Below, piece by piece: positions 1 to 7,026 of a stretch of DNA of 14,183 nt; position 1 is the first letter of the stretch, and the number at the start of each line of letters is the position of its first letter. The notes beneath the pieces were generated by a model. That model was not told the origin of the DNA. It was given only the letters and a program-made list of their open reading frames with translations, and searched no databases. Origin of the DNA: UBA6522 sp036231525 (lineage in GTDB: Bacteria; Pseudomonadota; Gammaproteobacteria; Steroidobacterales; Rariloculaceae); the NCBI GenBank assembly GCA_036231525.1, contig JAZAGZ010000040.1, positions 1 through 14,183 on the forward strand, written 5' to 3'. The position numbers and the translations under genes are program-made.

Positions 1-1
1 G

Positions 2-298
2 GCAGACGAGCAGTTTGTCAGTTTCTCTATTGCCAGCGACGTAAGTTATAGCGATGTCTCATGGTCCTCGTCCTCAAATGTACCGTCGGACCAGCTTGAG
101 GTCTTATACGATGCCTACCGTGGAACCGGTATCACCATGGCCAGACTTTTAGCGGATCTGCATAGTGGCAGGCTTTTTACTCGTGCTGGTCCTATATTCA
201 TTGATATTGTTGGTCTGATGCTAATTGTCCTTAGTGTGCTTGGGACGATTCTCTGGCTTCGGGGGAGACCACGGCGGCACAGGACTGACCTGCGCTAG
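2..298 (+). CDS. PepSY-associated transmembrane protein, C-terminal end (5' truncated by window edge)
   Basis: The reading frame is open from base 2 and ends at TAG 296-298, giving the last 98 residues of a protein whose start lies outside the window. The fragment has a soluble stretch, then LLADLHSGRLF at residues 49-59, then one hydrophobic segment at about 65-86 (FIDIVGLMLIVLSVLGTILW), then a basic end (RGRPRRHR). The order 'DLHsG-l, D-hydrophobic helix-LW-R-basic' is characteristic of the last helix of PepSY-associated TM proteins. These are inner-membrane proteins often found near siderophore or iron-reduction genes. The basic tail after the helix suggests a cytoplasmic C terminus. The function cannot be narrowed from this part alone. 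The frame was found by translation from the window edge. Confidence 0.72.
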   Translation, partial: ADEQFVSFSIASDVSYSDVSWSSSSNVPSDQLEVLYDAYRGTGITMARLLADLHSGRLFTRAGPIFIDIVGLMLIVLSVLGTILWLRGRPRRHRTDLR

Positions 299-313
299 TT
301 TTTATACATCTGT

Positions 314-342
314 GCAAGCAAGACACGCTGGCGGATGCTTGC
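314..342. repeat. Inverted repeat downstream of the PepSY-TM gene
   Basis: GCAAGCA (314-320) and TGCTTGC (336-342) are perfect 7-base complements separated by 15 bases, followed by a pyrimidine-rich run (TATTCTTTCC). It lies 15 bases after the PepSY stop and upstream of the aldolase-like gene. It could be a weak intrinsic terminator for the first gene or an operator for the second. The downstream T run is interrupted and the loop is long, so the terminator reading is weak. Confidence 0.35.
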
Positions 343-373
343 TATTCTTTCCTCGGATTTCGGGGAAATACAT

Positions 374-1192
374 ATGGAAAATAAACTGACGAGACGGGAG
401 TTACTGGAAGCCTCTCTGTTGCTAACCGGATTTGGTGTCAGTGTTCCCGGGTTATCACCGCGGGCACAGACGGTCGTTGAAAATCTGGTTGAGTTTCAGC
501 GAGTGGTTGCAGCTAATCGAATTCTTGCTAACGAAGGCGTAGTCGACGCATTTGGGCATGTCAGTGTGCGTGATCCAAGAAACCCAGGGCGTTACGTGAT
601 GTCGCATTCTCGGAGCCCTTCATTAGTAGAGCTTGAGGATCTTTTGGAGTTCGAAGCAGATGGTTCCAAGGTTAACCCCGACGATCCTAGGCGCCCCTAT
701 GGCGAGAGAGTGATTCATGGCGCGATATATGAGGCGCGTCCTGATGTGAATGCAGTGGTACATCATCATTCCTATGCTGTCGTTCCTTTTAGTGTTTCTA
801 CGATACCGTTGCGACCAATTGTGCACGTTGCATCTGTCATTGGCAGTGAGATCCCCGTCTGGGACATGCGCGACAATTTTGGTGATACCGATATGCTGGT
901 GCGGAACATGGAGATGAGTCGCGAGCTTGCTCAGGTTTTAGGGGACAATACTTGTTTGCTGATTCGCGGCCACGGTGCTGTGGTAGCAGGAGCAACGATT
1001 AAGCAGGCGGTGATGATTGCTGTGTATCTTCAGGTTAATGCTGAACTTGTTTCGCAGGCGCTCGCGATGGGGGAACCGGAGTATTTGTCGCCACGGGAGA
1101 TCGAGCAGTCTTCCGCAACTCAATTTTCGCCGCTTGGGCTAGACAGGGCTTGGGAATATTATTGTATTCGAGCCGGTGTCGATCCGATCTGA
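374..1192 (+). CDS. Class II aldolase/adducin-family protein with twin-arginine signal
   Basis: A 272-residue protein of the class II (zinc-dependent) aldolase/adducin fold, the family of L-fuculose-phosphate aldolase and L-ribulose-5-phosphate 4-epimerase. The metal site is intact: E111 in YGERVIHGAIY, H130 and H132 in the VVHHHS stretch, and H200 in IRGHGAV. The E-to-His spacing of 19 and 21 residues matches fuculose aldolase. The N terminus is unusual for the family. It reads LTRRELLEA (R7, R8), then a hydrophobic stretch, then SPRAQ near residues 28-32, as in a Tat export signal. I chose ATG 374 because GGGGA lies 7 bases upstream. An in-frame ATG at 335 would bury the twin arginines and lacks a good ribosome site. 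Substrate and direction are unknown. Many family members are annotated as aldolases without proof, and this one probably acts in the periplasm. Confidence 0.85.
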   Translation: MENKLTRRELLEASLLLTGFGVSVPGLSPRAQTVVENLVEFQRVVAANRILANEGVVDAFGHVSVRDPRNPGRYVMSHSRSPSLVELEDLLEFEADGSKVNPDDPRRPYGERVIHGAIYEARPDVNAVVHHHSYAVVPFSVSTIPLRPIVHVASVIGSEIPVWDMRDNFGDTDMLVRNMEMSRELAQVLGDNTCLLIRGHGAVVAGATIKQAVMIAVYLQVNAELVSQALAMGEPEYLSPREIEQSSATQFSPLGLDRAWEYYCIRAGVDPI

Positions 1193-1279
1193 ATTGCAAT
1201 AACTTTGCGAAGGCGGAACGGTTTAAATATCTATGTGTTGTTATGTGTTCGGCAACCTGGTCATCGTTAGGATAACTTT

Positions 1280-1606
1280 ATGATCGTTCGTTTATTAGTT
1301 GCCATATTTGGAGCTGCTGCTATTACGATCGGCTTATTTTTATTCATGAATGATGTGGCGAATCGATTCGTACTCAGAGATCCCACCCAATATTTTGCCA
1401 TTGCAGACTTTATCCGAGCGCCCGATCGAGGGCGTCAGTTACCCGAGGTACCAGTTATTCCAGAAGCCACGCCCGATCGACCGCAGCTCGAGTTTGATGA
1501 GGAAGAGCTACTGTCGGCGGAACCAGTTCCTGTCGTGCCCGAGATGGAAGGAATTGTGCCGACAGAGGATCAATTGCCCCTATTGAGGGAAACTGAGAAC
1601 CTTTAA
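1280..1606 (+). CDS. Small membrane-anchored protein resembling the N-terminal part of TonB
   Basis: A 108-residue protein. Residues 4-23 form one hydrophobic helix after a short basic start, so it is likely a single-pass inner-membrane protein with the rest in the periplasm. After the helix come YFAIADFIRAPDRGR (38-52) and a proline- and glutamate-rich tail (VPVIPEATPDRP, later VPVVPEME). The order 'helix, -DFIR-x-RD-, proline-rich linker' resembles the start of TonB energy transducers of marine Gammaproteobacteria. The C-terminal receptor-contacting domain is absent, and no ExbB or ExbD gene is nearby. The ATG has AGGA 7 bases upstream. The stop overlaps that of the convergent cupin gene. 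It may be a truncated TonB, a short relative, or an unrelated lineage-specific protein. That it is a gene is fairly secure; its identity is inference. Confidence 0.65.
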   Translation: MIVRLLVAIFGAAAITIGLFLFMNDVANRFVLRDPTQYFAIADFIRAPDRGRQLPEVPVIPEATPDRPQLEFDEEELLSAEPVPVVPEMEGIVPTEDQLPLLRETENL

Positions 1607-2121
1607 CTTAATAGGTAGCCGTCATCATCAAGCTCCAGACCGGTTTGTCTGGCGAGTTTCAACACTCTTGGTGACCAAGTTACGCGGCCAGCATCTGTGG
1701 CACCGTGCACTGCCATCATATAAGCATACCCATTGCCAATATTACGAAAGCCACGCATTACCCCAGCTGGTACGGAGACCATATCCATAGTAGCCATTTC
1801 GATTTCCTGATCGCCCTTATCGCCCCAGTAGAGCGCCCAGCGTCCGGTCATGGCGTAAAAGACTTCGACTGTCTGATGGGAATGGAGAGCGGCTCCTTTA
1901 CCAGGGTCAGCACCAATATATGTTACGTTAAATCCGTCTACGGCCGTTATTGCAACTTCGAGTATTGAATCTTCTGTCACTCCTTCGCCGATAACATTGA
2001 AGATTTCTCTTTCATGCCCAGGAATGCGGGTATCAACGAAAGCTTCTTTGCTGGCTTTAAGTCCTTTAAAGCGCGCTGTACGTGACAGCATTTCTTCCAT
2101 AGATATTTTTTGTGTTGCCAT
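1603..2121 (-). CDS. Single-domain cupin protein
   Basis: A 172-residue soluble protein with one cupin barrel at about residues 55-140. Cupin motif 1 is clear: ALHSHQTVEVFYAMTGRW gives metal ligands H80, H82 and E86 with G93 in the usual place. Motif 2 reads VPAGVMRGFRN at 117-127, where the position normally holding the third-histidine ligand carries R123. A three-ligand or altered metal site is therefore expected. The C terminus (VTWSPRVLKLARQTG) is a helical tail. ATG at 2121 is preceded by AGGAG with an 8-base gap. The gene is divergent from the MFS gene and convergent with the TonB-like gene. The substrate is unknown. Cupins of this shape include small dioxygenases, isomerases and binding proteins, and I do not choose among them. 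Confidence 0.82.
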   Translation of the reverse strand: MATQKISMEEMLSRTARFKGLKASKEAFVDTRIPGHEREIFNVIGEGVTEDSILEVAITAVDGFNVTYIGADPGKGAALHSHQTVEVFYAMTGRWALYWGDKGDQEIEMATMDMVSVPAGVMRGFRNIGNGYAYMMAVHGATDAGRVTWSPRVLKLARQTGLELDDDGYLLS

Positions 2122-2148
2122 TCCCGATACTCCTGAAATTTTTGGTTA

Positions 2149-2167
2149 CACACCGTTCAGTAGTGTG
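2149..2167. promoter_or_regulatory. Possible operator between cupin and MFS genes
   Basis: CACAC (2149-2153) and GTGTG (2163-2167) form a perfect 5-base inverted repeat with a 9-base centre. The similarity between arms extends imperfectly outward (GGTTACACAC against GATACCACAC on the other strand). It sits 28 bases upstream of the cupin start, in the 180-base divergent gap to the MFS gene, where a shared regulator could bind. I found no convincing -10/-35 pair for either gene in this gap. Confidence 0.28.
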
Positions 2168-2301
2168 GTATCAGAGCTAGATTTTACTTGACTCAGTGGT
2201 ATTCGTTCGAAACGGGGGTGCGAATCTGCTGGGAGTGTGGGAATATGCCGCCGCTGTTGGAGCACTAACCCCATACTCTGCTAAAAGGAAAATTAGGCCT
2301 C

Positions 2302-3516
2302 TTGTCGACATCAGCTCTCTCGAATCGAAATTTTGCTATTTATTTCTCTGGCACGCTGATAGTCCTTCATGGTTTGTGGATTTATCGATTGACGGTTAGC
2401 TGGCTGGCTTGGGAGTTGACACACTCGGTCTTTCTCGTTGGCGTCGTTTCGTTTTGTCAATTTGCCCCAGGCATCGTACTTGGCCCTCTTTTTGGTGTTG
2501 CGGCGGACCGCTACGATTTAGTCCGAACAGCTATGTTTATTCATAGCGGTATGATGATTCTCTCGCTGGTATTGGCAGTCATAACCGGTTTAGACCAACT
2601 TACTATTGAGATTTTAGCGGGGTTCGCGGTACTCCAGGGTGTTATGGGTGGCGCATATACTCCGACGAGGCTGTCTTTAATCACACAACTGGTACCGCGG
2701 GAGCTTTTTGCAAGTGCAACCGGTTATCTTGCTGTGGCATTTAATCTCTCACGGTTTATGGGGCCGGCGTTGGCAGGACTTGTTATCACTTTGTTAGGCG
2801 CGGCTTGGTCATTTGGGATATTTGCATGTTTGATTATTCCCGCAATTGTCAGTCTGATTATTGTGGAAATTTTGCCGCGAAAGACGCGAGAGAGGCCGGA
2901 TGCACATGTGTTGGGCGATCTTCGAGATGGACTGCAATATACGTTAAGCCATCCGATGATTCGTTGGTTATTGGTTCTGGTTGCGACTAATGGAGTTTTG
3001 GCTCGTGGAGTGCTGGAATTATTGCCTGCGGTTACTGAGATTTTATTTGGCGGAGGAAGCGCGGAATTTGCAGCACTGACTACAGCTGCTGGCGCTGGCG
3101 CAATTTTAGCCTCTATTGTTGTTACCCGGACCCAGAATTCTGAGAGATTATTACGAATCGCATCGTCAGCCGCGTTAGCCTCGAGTTGTTTGTTATTGGC
3201 GTTAGGATTGACTGAAAACTACTGGATAGGGATAAGCGTCGTGGCCGGACTCGGATGCTCCTGCACACTTTGTGGTGTTGGGGTACAGGCACTGATTCAA
3301 TTGGAAGTGGACGACAATTTCCGCGGTCGTGTATTAGGACTTTGGGGCGTGTTTGCGATTGGTGCGACTGCAATCGGCGGCTTGCTACTGGGGAGCGTAG
3401 CTCGGGTTAGTAGCATCAGCACAACAGCCATTGGATCCGCCCTCATACTGGCGGTCCTTTCCGTACTACTCGGTAGCACTCTTATTCGTGGACAAGAGGT
3501 CGAAAGGTCCTCGTAG
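2302..3516 (+). CDS. Major facilitator superfamily exporter (MFS_3/EntS-like)
   Basis: A 404-residue polytopic membrane protein with about 12 hydrophobic segments. The family signature between helices 2 and 3 is present as GPLFGVAADRYD (61-72), and the opening (ALSNRNFAIYFSG) is typical of the MFS_3 exporters that include the enterobactin exporter EntS. It probably exports a small molecule by proton antiport, but the substrate cannot be read from sequence. The start is TTG 2302. The frame is closed by TAA at 2266-2268, no ATG or GTG fits the conserved N terminus, and AAGGAA lies 12 bases upstream, slightly far. The gene is divergent from the cupin gene. Its stop is 2 bases from the stop of the convergent cstA gene, so there is no room for a terminator between them. 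Confidence 0.82.
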   Translation: MSTSALSNRNFAIYFSGTLIVLHGLWIYRLTVSWLAWELTHSVFLVGVVSFCQFAPGIVLGPLFGVAADRYDLVRTAMFIHSGMMILSLVLAVITGLDQLTIEILAGFAVLQGVMGGAYTPTRLSLITQLVPRELFASATGYLAVAFNLSRFMGPALAGLVITLLGAAWSFGIFACLIIPAIVSLIIVEILPRKTRERPDAHVLGDLRDGLQYTLSHPMIRWLLVLVATNGVLARGVLELLPAVTEILFGGGSAEFAALTTAAGAGAILASIVVTRTQNSERLLRIASSAALASSCLLLALGLTENYWIGISVVAGLGCSCTLCGVGVQALIQLEVDDNFRGRVLGLWGVFAIGATAIGGLLLGSVARVSSISTTAIGSALILAVLSVLLGSTLIRGQEVERSS

Positions 3517-3518
3517 GG

Positions 3519-5216
3519 TTAAGGTGCCTTCGAGACCTGGTTATCCCTGCGGTAGCTTGAGATGACCGAGGCTGCCTCCAGAATTACCAGCACGCTGGTG
3601 ACCAGTACGATTATATCAATCGTAACAAGCAGCCAGTTTCCTTCCTGATACCATTCAATTAGTTTTATCACTGCAGCCCACGAAGACGTGATTAGTACAA
3701 ATATCATTGGTACCAGAGTGTAACGAGCAGGACGTCCCAATTTGATTAGCATGACGCTGATTACCAGCAACGTTAGTCCCGCTAGGATCTGATTAGTTGA
3801 TCCAAAAAGAGGCCAGATGGTAAGAGCGCCGGATCCGGATGCACCGCCAGCGCCAAAGGCTAGTAACAGACAGGAACCGACAGCAAGTAAGGTCGCGAGA
3901 ATACTATTGTTAAGCAGTGGCACTTTATAAATCTGCCCCCACTCCTGGATGATGTAGCGCTGCAAACGAACACCCGTATCCATTGTGGTCGCAGCGAATA
4001 AAACAACCATTGTTGCTAATAAGGTCGTTGATATCCCAAGCGGCAAGCCCCAGCCATTTTGGATTAACTGTGCTCCACCTTGAACAAAAACTGCGGCAAT
4101 TGATTCGAATCCTTCTGCTTCTCCGTACTGACCGTAGATTTGATGCCACTCCATTTGTGTTGCAGCAAGTGCTACGCTGCTAACCGCAACAATAGTGATT
4201 AACGCTAATGAACCTTCACCGATCGCGGCGAGATAGCCTATGAATCTCGAATCAGGTTCTTTATCAAGCTGTTTGGAAGTGGTGCCAGACGATACAATGC
4301 CGTGAAAACCCGATACTGCACCGCAGGCGATTGTCACGAACAGTAATGGCACCAGGGATGGGGAGTCGGCAGGGACCATGTTGTTGAAAGCAGGGGCAGA
4401 TATCTCTGGTAGAGATAGCAATACGGCGCTGTACAGAAGAAACAAGCCGACGAACAGCTGCATTCCATTGATGAAATCACGTGGTTGCAATAACACCCAC
4501 ACCGGCAGCATTGAGGCAATGGCGGCATAGACAAAGAGAATAATAATCCAGTTACCATTTGCTGGCATACCGAACATTTGCTCCGGGAGTGGGATTGGTA
4601 GTTGGCTGCCAACATAGATGGAGGCATAAAGCGCTATGACTCCACATACAGTAAGCAGCGTCAAGTTAAAATTACGATGGAGCAACTGGCCAATGATCAA
4701 GGCGACCACGATAGCTGACCATGCGGGGAAAACAGCGGTAGTAGTGCTGACGAATAACCCAGCAATTATCACGCCAAATACAGCATTAACCATGAGTAAA
4801 AGCAGGAAGATCACAATCATGAATAATGCACGAGTACGTTTTCCGATGACATCTTCAGATAAAGCACCCATGGACTTGCCTTTATTTCGCGCGCTAGCCC
4901 AGATGGCACCCCAGTCGTGAATGCCGGCAAAAAATATTGTTCCGATAGTTACCCATAGAACTGCCGGCACCCAACCCCAGTAAACAGCGATAGCGGGCCC
5001 AACAATTGGTGCGGCGCCTGCGATCGAAGTGAAGTGGTGTCCCCACAAAACAAACTTATTGGTAGGGAGGTAATCGACGCCATCGTTTAGTTCGTGTGCC
5101 GGCGTTACGAAATCTGGGTCAAGCTGGAAAATTTTAGTCGCAATAAATTTTGAGTAGACAAACCAACCGAACGCCATTCCGGCGAGCCCAAGGACAAGGA
5201 TGGCGACAGATTGCAT
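3519..5216 (-). CDS. cstA: Carbon starvation protein A family transporter (pyruvate/peptide uptake)
   Basis: A 565-residue inner-membrane protein with many hydrophobic segments. Diagnostic CstA blocks are HHFTSIAGAAPIVGPA (60-75), GAVSGFHGIVSSGTTSKQL (299-317), TTMDTGVRLQRY (410-421) and WPLFGSTNQILAG (468-480). Members such as E. coli CstA and BtsT take up pyruvate and have been linked to peptide use under carbon limitation. At 565 residues it is shorter than the roughly 700-residue E. coli proteins, as in the compact branch of the family. ATG at 5216 has AAGGAA 7 bases upstream. It lies 118 bases downstream of atoE on the same strand. Both are uptake systems for small organic acids, which suggests a shared nutritional role. 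Whether they share a transcript is unclear, because the gap may hold a promoter. Confidence 0.92.
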   Translation of the reverse strand: MQSVAILVLGLAGMAFGWFVYSKFIATKIFQLDPDFVTPAHELNDGVDYLPTNKFVLWGHHFTSIAGAAPIVGPAIAVYWGWVPAVLWVTIGTIFFAGIHDWGAIWASARNKGKSMGALSEDVIGKRTRALFMIVIFLLLLMVNAVFGVIIAGLFVSTTTAVFPAWSAIVVALIIGQLLHRNFNLTLLTVCGVIALYASIYVGSQLPIPLPEQMFGMPANGNWIIILFVYAAIASMLPVWVLLQPRDFINGMQLFVGLFLLYSAVLLSLPEISAPAFNNMVPADSPSLVPLLFVTIACGAVSGFHGIVSSGTTSKQLDKEPDSRFIGYLAAIGEGSLALITIVAVSSVALAATQMEWHQIYGQYGEAEGFESIAAVFVQGGAQLIQNGWGLPLGISTTLLATMVVLFAATTMDTGVRLQRYIIQEWGQIYKVPLLNNSILATLLAVGSCLLLAFGAGGASGSGALTIWPLFGSTNQILAGLTLLVISVMLIKLGRPARYTLVPMIFVLITSSWAAVIKLIEWYQEGNWLLVTIDIIVLVTSVLVILEAASVISSYRRDNQVSKAP

Positions 5217-5297
5217 AACTGGTTCCTTTCAAAAAGATGAATACAGAGCTTATCGCGTGTTGCTCAAAACCTAAAGTATCGGTCAAATTCTTTATTG

Positions 5298-5303
5298 ATT
5301 ATA
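5298..5303 (-). promoter_or_regulatory. Candidate -10 element for cstA
   Basis: On the minus strand the gap between atoE and cstA contains a perfect TATAAT about 80 bases upstream of the cstA start. No matching -35 is seen at 16-18 bases, so it would need an activator. A second possibility nearer the gene is TTGAGC, 18 bases, TATTCA. I saw no CRP-type TGTGA/TCACA palindrome and no terminator for atoE in this 118-base gap. Confidence 0.28.
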
Positions 5304-5334
5304 TTAGCGGTTTCTCAGTGGCTATGTTGTATTT

Positions 5335-6762
5335 TCAATATGGCAGTATGTACAGTACAGTCGCGAGAAACGGAATTAGTAGAATCATCATTGTGATTGA
5401 GTAGCCGAACATATCGCGAGCTTGAAGTCCTGTGATTGCTAGTAGAGGGACTGCCCAGAATGGATTAAAAAGATTTGTATGGGCGTCGCCAACGGCATAG
5501 GCTGCGATCGTTTGCCCATAAGGAATCCCGAGTTCAGCACTAGCAAGCATCATTGGGCCGCCGATGATTGCCCATTCACCGCCTGCTGAAGGCACAAAAA
5601 TATTCAGTACCCCCCCAGTGATCCAGGCGATGACGGGAAATGTTGATGGTGTGGCGATTGAGAGAAGTGACTCAGTCATCGTATCTACAAGTCCAGTACC
5701 AGTCATGATCCCGATGATTCCAGAGTAGAACGGGAACAGCAGGATGACTCCTGCGCTTCCTTTTACGGCATCATAGAATTCCCCGAGATATTTGGATGGA
5801 CTCATGAATAAGAGCAATCCAAGCATGAGAAAACCAAAGTTGAGAACATTTATATCTAGGGCGCCGAGGCCTTGTGTTAAGAATGATCGTGCAAATAGAG
5901 CAAGCCCGATTATTGCGATGATACCGCCCAGGATAGTGCTGTTATCAATCCGATCCGCGAGTGTTGGGTTTTCTGGTGCTGTATTTTTAGTACGTTTGGT
6001 TGGGGTAAGCGTTTGTTCAGAGTGATCATTCACTATATCGTCGTGGGTATGAACGTAGTGTTTTATTCCTCTGCAGTTCTTGTCCGGTGGACATAGTAGA
6101 TAGAGCATGATTGATGCGTAGGTCAGTGCTAACGCAGTGAGCAGTAACGGGTAAGGGTGAAAGACCCACTCTGTTGAGGAAACTATGCGATCGATAAAAC
6201 CCAGTTGCATCAACGCATTTCCCTCAGTTGCTTGCAGAAGTCCCGCGGAACTAGACAAGCCCCACCCCCAGGTTAGGCCTATTCCCATGTATCCGGCAAC
6301 AGCCAATAATGGATAATGAACCGGGATATTATCTCTACTCGCACGCTTCCCCATTTCTCGGGCCAGGATCGCACCAAAAATGAGCCCGAGACCCCAGGAG
6401 ATCCAACCGGTCAGCATTGCACCAATTCCTACTAGCACAACAGCCTGCCGACCGTTTTTGGGGAGGCGAACAAGGGCAAGGATCAGTTTTCTTACCCGCG
6501 GGTGATATGCAACAACGTTGGCTGTCACGAGAATTAACACCATCTGCATGCCAAACTGGAGTAGATCCCAGAAACCATCCTGCCATGACAAAGCAATCTC
6601 GGTAATAGTAGATTCTTCGAAAAACAATGCTACAACTGCCGTAACGTACGTTAGGAGAATTGCGAAGAGAAACGGGCTTGGCATCCAACGTTCTACTCTG
6701 TTAGCAATCGCCTCTCCTAGTTTTTGTATGGGTGTTAGGCTCTGTTCTTGATTTCTTTGCAT
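5335..6762 (-). CDS. atoE: Short-chain fatty acid transporter, AtoE family
   Basis: A 475-residue polytopic membrane protein of the SCFA_trans family. Recognisable blocks are the N-terminal ERWMPSPFLFAILLTYV (24-40), GWISWGLGLIFGAILARE (119-136), GYMGIGLTWGWGLSSSAGLL (157-176), NIFVPSAGGEWAIIGGPMM (387-405) and GDAHTNLFNPFWAVPLL (425-441). A hydrophilic loop at about 224-272 separates the two membrane halves. In E. coli, AtoE serves uptake of acetoacetate and short-chain fatty acids with the ato degradation genes. No ato enzymes are visible here. ATG at 6762 fits the family start, but its ribosome site (TGGATGG) is weak. The gene begins 44 bases after the tRNA-Leu on the same strand, with no clear promoter or terminator between, so it may be read from the tRNA promoter. 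Confidence 0.9.
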   Translation of the reverse strand: MQRNQEQSLTPIQKLGEAIANRVERWMPSPFLFAILLTYVTAVVALFFEESTITEIALSWQDGFWDLLQFGMQMVLILVTANVVAYHPRVRKLILALVRLPKNGRQAVVLVGIGAMLTGWISWGLGLIFGAILAREMGKRASRDNIPVHYPLLAVAGYMGIGLTWGWGLSSSAGLLQATEGNALMQLGFIDRIVSSTEWVFHPYPLLLTALALTYASIMLYLLCPPDKNCRGIKHYVHTHDDIVNDHSEQTLTPTKRTKNTAPENPTLADRIDNSTILGGIIAIIGLALFARSFLTQGLGALDINVLNFGFLMLGLLLFMSPSKYLGEFYDAVKGSAGVILLFPFYSGIIGIMTGTGLVDTMTESLLSIATPSTFPVIAWITGGVLNIFVPSAGGEWAIIGGPMMLASAELGIPYGQTIAAYAVGDAHTNLFNPFWAVPLLAITGLQARDMFGYSITMMILLIPFLATVLYILPY

Positions 6763-6806
6763 GTTGTAATGCCATCCAGTAGTTTTTATTTATGGCGTCA
6801 GTGGGT

Positions 6807-6893
6807 TGGTGCCCAGGGCGAGACTCGAACTCGCACATCCGTAAGGACACGGCGACCTGAACGCCGCGCGTCTACCAATTCCGCCACCTGGGC
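6807..6893 (-). tRNA. tRNA-Leu (anticodon CAG)
   Basis: The minus strand folds as a complete class II tRNA of 87 bases including an encoded 3' CCA (6807-6809). The acceptor arms are GCCCAGG (6887-6893) and CCTGGGC with discriminator A. GGTAGACGCG lies in the D arm. The anticodon loop TTCAGGT puts CAG at 6857-6859. There is a long variable arm (TGTCCTTACGGAT) and a T loop GTTCGAGTC. It decodes CUG. The anticodon stem differs from the E. coli sequence, but the variable arm is almost the same. It lies between rnr and atoE, near rnr as in Pseudomonas-type genomes. Confidence 0.97.
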
Positions 6894-6912
6894 ACTGAGA
6901 GGAAGACGAACG

Positions 6913-6941
6913 AATGTACTGACTGCCCCAAAGCCTGTCAA
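6913..6941 (-). promoter_or_regulatory. Sigma-70 promoter of tRNA-Leu
   Basis: Read on the minus strand: -35 TTGACA (6936-6941, perfect), a 17-base spacer, and -10 TACATT (6913-6918). The expected transcription start is near 6906, about 13 bases before the mature 5' end. This is the best-matching promoter in the window, as suits a heavily transcribed tRNA gene. Confidence 0.8.
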
Positions 6942-6960
6942 CGAGCTAGCAAATTTCTCA

Positions 6961-6989
6961 TTCAATAGCTTTAGAGCGGTTAAGATACA
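6961..6989 (+). promoter_or_regulatory. Weak candidate promoter of rnr
   Basis: TTCAAT (6961-6966), 17 bases, GATACA (6984-6989), with a predicted start near 6996 and a leader of about 30 bases before rnr. It is back to back with the tRNA promoter in the 133-base gap. Each hexamer matches the consensus only partly, so this is a guess from position and spacing. Confidence 0.3.
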
Positions 6990-7026
6990 CACTCATGATC
7001 TTGCAACATTCTCCTATTGACTCGGG

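Noticed and set aside
335..373. Upstream ATG at 335 for the class II aldolase-like protein.
   Set aside because: It lies inside the inverted repeat, has no good ribosome site and would place 13 extra residues before the twin-arginine signal.
2196..2399. A 67-codon plus-strand frame between the cupin and MFS genes.
   Set aside because: It overlaps the MFS N terminus in another frame, has no ribosome site and shows no recognisable domain.
6798..6992. A 64-codon open frame across the tRNA-Leu on the minus strand, and a 90-codon frame on the plus strand.
   Set aside because: Both run through the tRNA and its promoter; VAELVDARRSGRRVL-type peptides are typical false translations of leucine tRNA.
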